Below the pieces are notes generated by a model, which saw only the letters and a program-made list of their open reading frames with translations, was not told the origin of the DNA and made no database searches. DNA of 64,000 nucleotides, taken from assembly GCA_027475525.1 (NCBI GenBank), contig JAMWFC010000122.1, forward strand, positions 496,001-560,000, written 5' to 3'. Positions 1 to 9,400 of the stretch are shown in pieces; the stretch's first letter is position 1, and every line of letters begins with the position of its first letter. Source of the stretch: Macrolepiota albuminosa. Lineage: Eukaryota > Basidiomycota > Agaricomycetes > Agaricales > Agaricaceae. The translations under genes and the position numbers were made by a program.

Positions 1-1690
1 AAGTACATAGCAAATATATATATATTTACTTGTTGTTATGCCATTTTATAAAAGGCTAGCCAATAGGAAAAAATGGTTTATCTCTGTAAAAGTAAAAATG
101 AGACAAAGTTTTAGTATGTTGAAACAATTTATAGTGCCAATACATGTCAATTTGATCTTATATATAACTATTGTATTTCTCATATAGGAATATACATATA
201 TAAGCCTGCAACTCTTTTTCTTCTGATGTGCTTTCCACTTTTTTTATATCTTTTAGTTGTTGCTACTTCTGTTATCTGTTTCTTTTTGATGGTTTTTTAT
301 ACTGGCTATGTTATAGCTAGCTCACTCTTACAAGATGTTATTTGAATGAACTGGTACTAGCATTTTATGTTGCTATGAACTTGCTCAACAGACACCTGCT
401 AAAGCAAACACCATCACAGTATCTCAACTTGGTATTTATAACTCACTTTAAGCTAGAATGCTCTGATAGATAAAATTCTGCTTATTAATACAGTACAGAG
501 AGAACTTCAGACTGTTTAAAAATAAAATGTTTCTGCATGAACTTTTATAGAAAATATGCTGTGTTATTCAAACATTGATAGGAAGAAATACAACACATTA
601 AATTTATAAACCAATCAATATATTGATTTATCATTAAAACATGTCTTTAACAAGAACTCATTCATTTATACAACAACTATATGCTGTTGATGTATCTTCT
701 CAATATCTCTCTATATACATCTACACTTGTTATTCCATTCACATAACATCATGACTGCATTTCCCATTGCTAGTATTTAGTGTTGGTGCTTCTGCATGTC
801 TACCATATTATTATGTGGCAGACTGATAAGAAGAATAGTAGACATTGCATTAGCTATAGTCACCAGTCAGTACTTCAATATATTGATGCATGCTAACATT
901 GCCAATCTAGTGTTCTGATGAGTTTTTATAGATATTTTAGTGTGTAATAGACAGTTTTATAACATCAAATTTATATATTACTGTCAGTGCTTATGCTCAT
1001 AGAGACCAGAATGATGAACATCTCACAATCAAGAAATTTAACTGAGACAGTCAACTTGTTGCAGCTTTTTACCTATACTCAAGCAACAATGAGCAATACT
1101 TAGATGAAGCATTCACTTATTCATATTCTGGTGCATTGTACAGCTGGATGGCTTGGTATATATCAGTAATACTATAAGCAGACAAGAGAGTCCAACCTCA
1201 CTTGACCCACTAAATTGGAACACAATATAATTCATGGAAGAAACTAAGAAAGAACTAGACTACTTCTACCAGCTTCTATATATATGTGTTCTTTGTACTA
1301 TAATTAAAGTTCTTCTTTTCCTCAATTAAAGCCTCTATTCTCCAATCAGTGCTCTTCATCATCTTGATCCTCTTGATCTCATCATAGTAGTAAGTGGTAT
1401 GCTTACAAACATACATTATTTCAATTCATATAACTCCTCATCATGTTTTCAACAATGCTTTGAGAGAGATCATGAGTATTCCATTTTCTGATATTTCATC
1501 ATTATGCAGGCACATTACAAACTCACATGAGTGGATTGTATATATTTTATCTGTATTTTATATATAAGTTGGTTTCATATTAATGCTTATTAGGCCTTAT
1601 AATTTTTACAGATAATTTGCATATTTAATTGTAGTATCAACACATTGTATCATCTATCAACATACCATATTTAAAAACCGGTATAATAAA
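1..1690. other. AT-rich, CpG-free gene-less DNA
   Basis: No reading frame of note on either strand. The sequence is dominated by A/T runs with TG and CA dinucleotides, and I found no CpG before about position 1678. Composition changes abruptly near 1690, where CpG-containing host DNA begins. This fits long-term deamination of methylated CpG in old repeats. No repeat family could be recognised. Confidence 0.7.
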
Positions 1691-1784
1691 ATTAACGGCT
1701 TAGTGACGAGGGAGATCTCGGTCATGCCATGCTAGCAACGGCCCATACAAGCAAGTATTGTTACGCTGAGAAACAGTGCGTGTG

Positions 1785-2720
1785 TATGTGTCCTTAAAAT
1801 TTCCTGCTGTCGTGGTCTTGTCTAAATTTTCACAAACAAATCGGTGGAATTTAATACTGAATATGATTATTACCATGTAAAAGGACGAGACAAAACGATT
1901 TCAATGAAAGTACACATCAATACGGATAGTGATTGGATTAGCACATTGGCTTCAAGAATTCCAAATCTATTTCCATATGATGTACACAAAAAACATTGTG
2001 ATGGGCGTAATACTATCAAATAGCATGAATGGTGTGCTAGGTATATTAGGTATCTGCACCCAATCAACTGGGACCAGACCAGTTGTCCTGAGGAGTCGAT
2101 TGACCACTCTTGCAAGATGCTTTGTTGGACCCTTCAGAGTGCAGAAGACTTTCCGTCTTACGTTTGAGCTTGTTTGAAACAAACTTGGAGAGTTTTGCAA
2201 GCTTGTGTTTAACGCGACCTGCATTGGTCTTCCAGTTGATCTCTTGATCTTGAAGACACAGATTTAGGAGATTAGGTAGCCATTGAAGATTATCTAAGGC
2301 CTCCAATGCCGATGCCTTCTGTCTTTCTGCCTCCTCGCATTCTTTTGCCAGGGATGAATAATTCTTGAATTCTCTTGCGGGTTGAGTATATCGCTCGCAT
2401 AACACGTGCCGTATACATTGTAAAACGTACTCGATCCCGGCGTTGGCAAATCGTGCCTCTTCAATCAAAGAACCCGATTTCATATTCGGGCACCTCACAC
2501 GACCAAAGAAAGGTTGACCTGTCTCATTTCGATATCTGGCATCAAAGTTTTTGTGCAACCCAAGAGTCAGCCGTTCAGAGTGAAATGCATGACCTGTGTA
2601 TCATAGCGCCATCCAAAGTATGAGATGGTAAAAAGCCTCAATGTCATCAATCCGGTTCGGGATCATTGACTCTCTGTCATTCAGCCGCAAAAAACGGATT
2701 GGAAGGAACTGCCAAGTACC
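1785..2720 (-). pseudogene. FunK1-type protein kinase, copy A, 3' part (last exon and 3' flank)
   Basis: The last exon would run from 2720 down to 2064 and begins with the GTWQFL motif that starts the C-terminal FunK1 segment. It aligns along its length with the last exon of the intact copy at 45771-46448 (shared stretches such as ARFANAGI and VLCERYTQP). An in-frame TGA at 2601-2603 replaces the arginine of WMALRY in the intact copy, a CGA to TGA change. Similarity to copy B continues past the stop to about 1785, so the duplication included 3' flank. The gene is split by element A, inserted in the intron end right beside the splice acceptor at 2721. The upstream part continues at 24578. Confidence 0.85.
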
Positions 2721-2730
2721 CTATTGATAC

Positions 2731-2752
2731 GTCTGCCTCACTCGAGGCAGAC
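2731..2752 (+). other. Terminal LTR hairpin (9-bp stem)
   Basis: GTCTGCCTC, loop ACTC, GAGGCAGAC: a perfect 9-bp inverted repeat beginning 6 bp inside the LTR start. The same stem occurs at 12409-12430 and, with a different loop, in copy 2 at 34614-34636. Its role is unknown. Being next to the integrase-processed end, or lying in the promoter U3, are both possible reasons for its retention. Confidence 0.75.
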
Positions 2753-3123
2753 TAAAACAGTCAAATAAATCCCAAAACTATACCCAAAAACGCTGAAAAC
2801 TGTAAGCGATAAAAGTCGAAAACTGTAGACTAGGGATGACGCACCTTTTAAACCCCAAAAACCATATACAAAGACTCGTCGAAACCATAGCAGAGCAGTA
2901 AACCAGGCAGTGAGGCGGCAGCCATCAAGGGGTGATGGCGCGGGAATAACCGAGGAGGTGGCAGTGTTTGGCAGGGATTAGATCTCGGCATAACATCTGA
3001 GATCAACATCCTGTCCAAACACTGACATCACTCAGCTTGCCACCGATCCATCGTCCCGTTTCTAAACCTGCCGCACAACCACGAAGTCTCCTCCTCACAG
3101 CCCACCACCACGCACTCAAGTCA

Positions 3124-3277
3124 GAAAAAGAGACGTGTGAAAGAAGAGAGGCAACGAGCTGAGGAAAAGGAACGACAGAACCACGGAAAAAGGTTTAGCC
3201 GAAAAAGAGACGTGTGAAAGAAGAGAGGCAACGAGCTGAGGAAAAGGAACGACAGAACCACGGAAAAAGGTTTAGCC
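3124..3277. repeat. 77-bp tandem duplication (two units) in 5' LTR
   Basis: Unit 1 is 3124-3200 and unit 2 is 3201-3277. The partner LTR near 24008-24085 has one unit. Same period as ten other duplications in the window; probably an assembly junction. Confidence 0.85.
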
Positions 3278-3436
3278 AGAGAAAAAGAAAACCACGCGGT
3301 TGAGCACCAGGGAACACAAGTGCCGGTGCCCAGCCTCGGTAAAACATCGAGCACGCCAAGCACCTGGGCCCGGTAGCATGACGAGACAACGAAATCACAC
3401 GTGGGACAGGCATGGTCTGTGCGTCAGAGACAGGGG

Positions 3437-3443
3437 TATAAAA
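3437..3443 (+). promoter_or_regulatory. TATA box of element A 5' LTR promoter
   Basis: TATAAAA preceded by a G run. The same motif lies at 24245-24251 in the 3' LTR and, on the minus strand, at 34019-34025 and 43174-43180 in the copy 2 LTRs. Conservation across diverged LTR subfamilies supports it as the U3 promoter. Transcription would start a few tens of bases downstream. Confidence 0.7.
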
Positions 3444-3649
3444 GGGAGAGGAATTTGGGGGAGTTGGGCAAGCAATCGACTTGCCACGGCTTGGAGTCCC
3501 CAGGGAGTGGACATCTTAGGCCAATAGCACACAGATTGTCTTCGGGCTTTAGTAGTAATACTTATTTGCACCCATTTCGAGTGATAACTTTAAGTTTTCA
3601 TTCAAATAAAACAATTAAAAATTATACACTGCTTTTACAAAGTGCGCGT

Positions 3650-3803
3650 GAGTGTAGCTCTTGCCCCACGTACTCTGTGAATTTGTGGAGTTGAAATATA
3701 ATAAAGTTCAGTCTGAATTCCATTTTGAGTGTAGCTCTTGCCCCACGTACTCTGTGAATTTGTGGAGTTGAAATATAATAAAGTTCAGTCTGAATTCCAT
3801 TTC
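3650..3803. repeat. 77-bp tandem duplication (two units) near the end of the 5' LTR
   Basis: Unit 1 is 3650-3726 and unit 2 is 3727-3803. The 3' LTR at 24463-24540 has a single unit. It duplicates the polyadenylation-signal-like part of the LTR. Confidence 0.85.
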
Positions 3804-3844
3804 GGACTACTTTACATAGAGTAAATAACACATTTCGCATCATC

Positions 3845-3861
3845 TGGAGCCCACCGCGAGG
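3845..3861 (+). promoter_or_regulatory. Primer binding site of element A copy 1
   Basis: Two bases after the LTR end comes TGGAGCCCACCGCGAGG. It starts with TGG, as expected for pairing with the CCA end of a tRNA. Copy 2 has the same site with one C/T difference at 42832-42848. The tRNA used was not identified. Confidence 0.6.
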
Positions 3862-3887
3862 GGGCTTTTGTTGCACAATCAAACACT

Positions 3888-5459
3888 TTGTCGGATCTCC
3901 ATTTGGAGTCCAAACCACCAAAAAGAAACATTAGTTTTGCACCGCCAGGTTCTTGGCCTGGCACGCCTAAGGTTACTACACCAAGGGCAAAAACCATTAT
4001 TTCTCCCAGGAGAAGAGAAACTTGTGCATCCTCCAAGGGCACAGTTGCTAGTCTCCCGGATCCAGACGCTGTACTTTGTAAACGAAAACTTCGGACTGAG
4101 AAGTACACGCCTACACCACAAACACCTAAGTCTTCATTGCCTGAGCCAACTAAGTTGACCAGCATTATGGAGCAACCCATGCGCTATAAAATGCCATTGC
4201 CTGAAAGTAGAGATGCGCCCAAGTTCAGAAGCAGTGAGCCTGCTGAGGTTCACAGGTTTCTGCAGAGAATGCAGTCTCTATTCAATCATGCAGGCATTGT
4301 GGAGGATGGAGAAAAGAAGAAGAGGTTATTAGAATATGTGGATGCAGAGACTGAGCAGGAATGGAGAGGGTTCGACAGTTTTGAGGATAGATATCCTTGG
4401 GCCACCTTTATAAGGGAGGTTAAGGAATCATACCCTGAAGCTATGGATGAGGCAGGAAGCATGGCAAACCTGGATAGGATCTGTAAGGAGCATGCCAGGC
4501 TAAGCAGAGGGGATGCCCCTGAGCTGCACTCCTTAATCAGAAAATTCAGGGCTGAAGCCAAGAAGCTGGATAGTGTTGTAGGGAATGGGGTATTGGTGGA
4601 TAAGTTTATGGGGTGTTTTACACCTACCCTGGCAGAGTTAGTGGAGGAGAGACTCATCCACAAACATGGCCATTACAGGGATCCTGCTCATAATTGTCAC
4701 AAAGACAACAAGTATGACTTGTCTGAAGTGATAGCAGTGGTGACAGCCCTAGTAGATGGGACAACTGTCAGGAAAACTAGGGGAGAGACCACCAACAGGG
4801 AGGTGGGTGGAGTAGTAGTGAAAAATGAGGAGGCAGAAGAAAGGATGGCTCATCTGCAAGACTCTATGGTTGCTATTGGGAAGCAGGTTGGCAGCATCCA
4901 AAGTGCTATGCAGGCTCTGCAAAATAGCCAACTGGACATAAGGAATGCCTTCCTAACTACCAAAAGCCACCATGGAGGGCAAACAGAGAGGCCTGCTCAG
5001 GCCATGATGCCAACACCTGGTGGAAGCACATACTGCTTCTACTGTTGGGGAACTGGTCATCGTATAGCTGAGTGTGAGCAGGTGAAATCAGATGTTCAAA
5101 AGGGATGGGTGATACTAGTAGATGGGAGGACTAGAATGCCCAACAGAGCTCCTCTACCCAGAGAGCCATCCAGTATATCACCACATGATAGGGTGATGAA
5201 GTTACATGACTCTCAAGTGGGGTTATACTTTGGCTGGGCTGAGGAAGCTCAAGACATCCCAACCTACTCTACTTACACCAATGCTGTAAGAGATACTAGG
5301 GATGACATGTTGGAGCGCATCCAGCATGGAGAGGCAGACAGGCTAGGAGAACTGGAAAAAGGCTTTCAAAGACTAACAGAAGTCATGTCAGTCTTAGTCA
5401 ACACCAGGCATACTCCTAGTCCTGGTGAAGGACAACAAGGAGGGTCCAAGGATTTTTGA
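3888..5459 (+). CDS. Gag polyprotein, element A copy 1
   Basis: Forms the retrotransposon particle and binds RNA. The frame is open from 3825, but its first ATG is at 4167 (codon 94 from the TTG at 3888). The upstream stretch is open and nearly identical in copy 2, so it is probably translated from a non-AUG codon or a spliced leader. A basic, proline-rich N terminus is followed by a helical capsid-like region and one CCHC zinc knuckle near residues 383-396 (C-FY-C-WGTG-H-RIAE-C). The C-terminal 120 residues are charged. It ends GAT TTT TGA, and the next ORF overlaps in the -1 frame, so expression of protease probably needs frameshifting. No internal stop. Confidence 0.85.
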   Translation: MSDLHLESKPPKRNISFAPPGSWPGTPKVTTPRAKTIISPRRRETCASSKGTVASLPDPDAVLCKRKLRTEKYTPTPQTPKSSLPEPTKLTSIMEQPMRYKMPLPESRDAPKFRSSEPAEVHRFLQRMQSLFNHAGIVEDGEKKKRLLEYVDAETEQEWRGFDSFEDRYPWATFIREVKESYPEAMDEAGSMANLDRICKEHARLSRGDAPELHSLIRKFRAEAKKLDSVVGNGVLVDKFMGCFTPTLAELVEERLIHKHGHYRDPAHNCHKDNKYDLSEVIAVVTALVDGTTVRKTRGETTNREVGGVVVKNEEAEERMAHLQDSMVAIGKQVGSIQSAMQALQNSQLDIRNAFLTTKSHHGGQTERPAQAMMPTPGGSTYCFYCWGTGHRIAECEQVKSDVQKGWVILVDGRTRMPNRAPLPREPSSISPHDRVMKLHDSQVGLYFGWAEEAQDIPTYSTYTNAVRDTRDDMLERIQHGEADRLGELEKGFQRLTEVMSVLVNTRHTPSPGEGQQGGSKDF

Positions 5460-6481
5460 GGAGCTCAATGAAGAAAATGGGGGAAGCTCCACCAGGAATA
5501 CCCACATTGACAGAGAGACAGCCACAAAATTCCTGGAAAGAAAAGCTAACTTTGAGGATTCCACCCAAAGTGGCACCCAAGTTGGACTTACCTTTTGAAA
5601 AGGTGCCAGCTTTGAATGAGAGGCAGGAGGTACCAGTGCAGGACACTGGTAGGAGTTCCATTCAGGGAACTAGGAAGGAGTTGGAGAAGATGGTTGAGAA
5701 GCTGTGGGAGGTACCAGTGCCACTAACCACCAGAGAACTTCTGGATGTGGCACCTGGTTTGAGGGAGGTCATGGTACAAAAGTTAGTACCAAAGCCTCCC
5801 AGGCCTAAGGAACCCAACATTCCTAGGACAGCTACTCAACATCTGACAGCAGTGGAGAAAGAGCCTGACAAGGTAGATGTTAATGATCTACCTATGGCCA
5901 CCTACTTCATTGCAGATGGAACACAATCTGGTTTGCCTACTGGTGCAGTAGTGCATCGAGACTGTGTTGCCACTTACTTGGAAAATATCCCAACAGGAGA
6001 AAAGCCAGTAGTGGTATATGTAGCTAGGGAGTTGCAGGTTCTGAGATCTCTCAACCCAGTTGTCAATCAAAAGGGTAGAGCAGAGGCAATTCTAGATAGT
6101 GGATCTCAAATAGTCTGCATGGCTTTAAGAGAGGCTCTCAATCTAGGATTGACTTGGGATCCAGACATTAGGCTAAGGATGGAGAGTGCCAATCAGCAAG
6201 TAAATGAATCTGTTGGTTTAGCACGTAATGTGCCATTCACTTTTGCTGAAGGGTTCACTATCTATCTACAAGTGCATATTTTTGAGAGTCCTGCTTATAC
6301 TGTCTTATTGGGTCGTCCCTTTGACACCTTGACAGAAAGCAACATTCAAAACTTGCAGGATGGCAGTGCCATTATCACCATTCGAGACCCTAATACAGGT
6401 TGTCGAACTGCCCTGCCTACTATTGAAAGAGGCAAAATGCCAAAGGCAGGGGCTGCTAGGGAGAGTGAAGCAAAATTTTGA
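5456..6481 (+). CDS. Retropepsin-type protease ORF, element A copy 1
   Basis: Lies in the -1 frame relative to Gag, overlapping its stop by 4 nt. There is no ATG at the overlap; the first in-frame ATG is 9 nt after the Gag stop. An N-terminal linker rich in prolines and charged residues is followed by a retroviral-type aspartic protease core with ILDSGSQIV (catalytic DSG) and the later VLLGRPFDTL strand typical of the fold. The protein would cleave the Gag-Pol precursor. It ends AAA TTT TGA, with Pol again in the -1 frame. The copy 2 version differs by only a few residues apart from a 77-bp duplication. Confidence 0.85.
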   Translation: MRSSMKKMGEAPPGIPTLTERQPQNSWKEKLTLRIPPKVAPKLDLPFEKVPALNERQEVPVQDTGRSSIQGTRKELEKMVEKLWEVPVPLTTRELLDVAPGLREVMVQKLVPKPPRPKEPNIPRTATQHLTAVEKEPDKVDVNDLPMATYFIADGTQSGLPTGAVVHRDCVATYLENIPTGEKPVVVYVARELQVLRSLNPVVNQKGRAEAILDSGSQIVCMALREALNLGLTWDPDIRLRMESANQQVNESVGLARNVPFTFAEGFTIYLQVHIFESPAYTVLLGRPFDTLTESNIQNLQDGSAIITIRDPNTGCRTALPTIERGKMPKAGAARESEAKF

Positions 6482-9400
6482 GTCTCGAGGAACTGGTTAC
6501 AGACCAGGGAGAGATTGCAATAAGTCTTGCTGAGACTCAGGAAGGGGAGATTGTGGTGACTGGATATTCTATGGAACATAGTAAATTCAGTCAGGAAGAG
6601 TTGAGAGATGTGTACTTGCATGCTTTTACAGCAAGCAAGGAGTGTGAGGAGAAGGAGCAGAAGACATTGTCAGCATATTTGAATGGGCATTTAGCTCAAA
6701 TACCTGACAGTCTTGAGGAGTTGCTAGTACAAGAGGAAAACTTAGAGTCAAAAGCAGGTGTGGGGGAGACTGCCCAAGTATTTTCTAAGAAATACAAACC
6801 TGTGGCTAGAAAAGTTAAGCCTGTACTAGGTACCTCACCTGAGGAGTTTAGAATTGAGAGGTGCATTACTGGAGACCCACTGGCAGACATGCCTCAGTTG
6901 GATCCCAATCCACCAGAATTCAAACCCACAGGGAGATACACAGCTGAGTGCAAAGAAGTCATTGACCAAGCCCATGGTGATGGTTTTCTTTGGCCAGAGG
7001 AGATGAAGGCAGTACACCACCTTATGATGCTGCAAAACCAGGCTTTTGCATGGGATGATTCTCAAAGAGGCAGGCTGAAGGAGGAATTCTTCCCTCCAGT
7101 AATCATGCCAGTAATACCTCACACCCCATGGGTGTTGAAGAACATTCCCATTGCACCAGGTCTTAGGGATAGAATCTGCAAAATGATAAAGCAGAAGATT
7201 GAGGCAGGGGTCTATGAACCCTCTAACTCCTCATATCGCTCCCAATGGTTTACAGTATTAAAGAAGGATGGTGAAAGCTTGAGGATAGTCCACAGCTTAG
7301 AGCCCTTGAATAAAGTGACCATAGCACATTCTGGGTTGCCACCAGCAACTGAAGAATTAGCTAGTCATTTCTCAGGCAGAGCTTGTGGGGGAATCTTTGA
7401 CTTGTATGTAGGATATGATGAGAGAGTACTAGATGTACGCTCTAGGGATTATACTACATTCCAGACACCATTTGGTGCTCTGAGGTTGGTTACCTTACCA
7501 ATGGGATGGACAAATTCAGTGCCTATCTTCCATGATGATATTACATTCATCTTGAAGGATGAGATACCACATGTAACTTGGCCATACATTGATGATGTAC
7601 CAGTCAGAGGGCCACCTCATAGATATGAGTTACCAGATGGTGGTTGTGAAGTCATACCAGAGAATCCAGGCATTAGGAGATTTGTATGGGAACACCTACT
7701 CAATGTGAATAGAGTGTTACAAAGAATCAAATATGCAGGAGGGACTTTCTCTGGAAAGAAGTCAGTAGTATGTGCAGATGAGATTGTGGTTGTTGGCCAT
7801 AGATGCTCTTATGAAGGGCAGAAGCCAGAGACCAAGAGATTTGCCATAGTAATGGGATGGGGTGACTGCAGGGATAAACATGAAGTAAAGTCATTCTTAG
7901 GGACCTGTGGTACCTTTAGATCCTTTATCAAGGACTATGCTAAGGTAGCAGCACCTATCAATAAGCTTACTCAGAATAATGTACCTTTTACTTGGGGAGA
8001 AGAACAGCGCTCTGCAATGGCACAAATGAAAAAGTTGCTAGCAGAAAGTGCTCCTTTAAAACCCATTGACTATGAGTCAGGAGGTGCAGTAGTTCTGTCA
8101 GTGGATACATCCTGGATGGCAGTGGGTTTTGGAATCTTCCAAGAAGACCCAGACAATCCTAAAATGCGCACTTGTGCCAAGTTAGGATCTATCACCCTGA
8201 ATGAGAGAGAAGCTAGATTTTCTCAACCAAAAAGAGAGCTATATGGTCTCATGAGATCTCTGCTAGCCAACAAGCATTGGCTAGTTGGTTGTAGAAAACT
8301 AGTAATAGAGACAGATGCCAAGTATCTTAAAGGGATGCTAGGGAATCCAGGAGTAGGACCCAATGCCACTATCATGAGATGGATTGAGAATGTCCTCCTC
8401 TACCACTTCACTCTAAGGCATGTGTCAGGCAAAACATTCAGTGTGGATGGATTGTCAAGGTGGCCTAAGCAGTCAGGAGATGAGGAGTACCCACCAGTTG
8501 ATCCTGAGTTAATGGATGAACCCAAGTCTATGAACTATGAGTATCCAGACAAGATCAATAATATACCTGGTTGGGAGGATTGGGAACCTTGGGAACTTGA
8601 AGAGTTTGCAGATCAAATTGACACTAGAGGTGGCTATCTAAACATGGTAGCTACTGAAGTATCAGACTTTGAGCAAGAACTTTGTAGAGCCAGGTCCCAA
8701 GAGCAGGAGCTTAGGGATGGCATCTTGAGTCAAACCCCAGGAACAAGCATGAACCCAGTAGCAGTATTAGCTATGACCATGCCTCTGTTACCAGTGGAAG
8801 ACCAAGAAGTCAGAGTAGAGGACACACAAACCTACCTAGAACACAGGAAAGGTGGTGAGGGTGAAGACTGGGATAATCTGCTACCCACTGTTCAGAGCTG
8901 GTTGCAAGATCCAGGGACAGAACCCAAGAATCTACAAGGCTGGGATCTAGAGAAGTTTAAGAAGTTTGCTAGGCAATTCTTCTTTGACAAGAAGGGGAGA
9001 TTGTATAAGCGCTGTCATGAGGAGAAACATAAACTAGTAGTCCAAATTGATAGACGAATGTTCATGCTTAAATCAGCCCATGATGCCTTAGGACATAGGG
9101 GAGCCTATGCCACCAGGATGCTTATACAAGAGCGTTTCTGGTGGCCTGGCATTGAAGGGGATGTGCAGTGGTATGTTGGGACTTGTCACAATTGTCAAAT
9201 CAGACAAAAGACAGTAGTCAACAGAGAACCAACTGTAACTTATACTCCCTCCATCTTCCAAACAATTCACATTGATACCATGCACATGACACCAGCCTCC
9301 AATGGCTGTAAATACATAGTACATGGCAGATGTGCCTTGTCTTCTTGGATGGAAGGTAGACCCCTGAGGAAGGAGAACCATAAGACCATTGGTCAATGGT

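Larger units (their letters stand above)
2725..3842 (+). repeat. 5' LTR of element A copy 1
   Basis: Starts TGATACG and ends GCATCA, the inverted-terminus pattern of an LTR. It matches 12403-12617 joined to 23820-24573, with differences that are mostly C/T and G/A changes at CpG. It has a hairpin at its start, a TATA box at 3437 and AATAAA-like signals near 3606 and 3700. Two 77-bp tandem duplications inside it are absent from the partner LTR. Confidence 0.9.

Noticed and set aside
2725..3120. The inverted-repeat-like start (GTCTGCCTC/GAGGCAGAC) suggested a DNA transposon or Crypton end.
   Set aside because: The same sequence begins both LTRs of element A and the target duplication CTAT lies right outside, so it is the LTR start.
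9088..9396. Short antisense ORFs opposite gag and pol of element A (for example 9088-9396, 4286-4663).
   Set aside because: They repeat at the same places in both copies only because the sense strand is conserved; no independent evidence.
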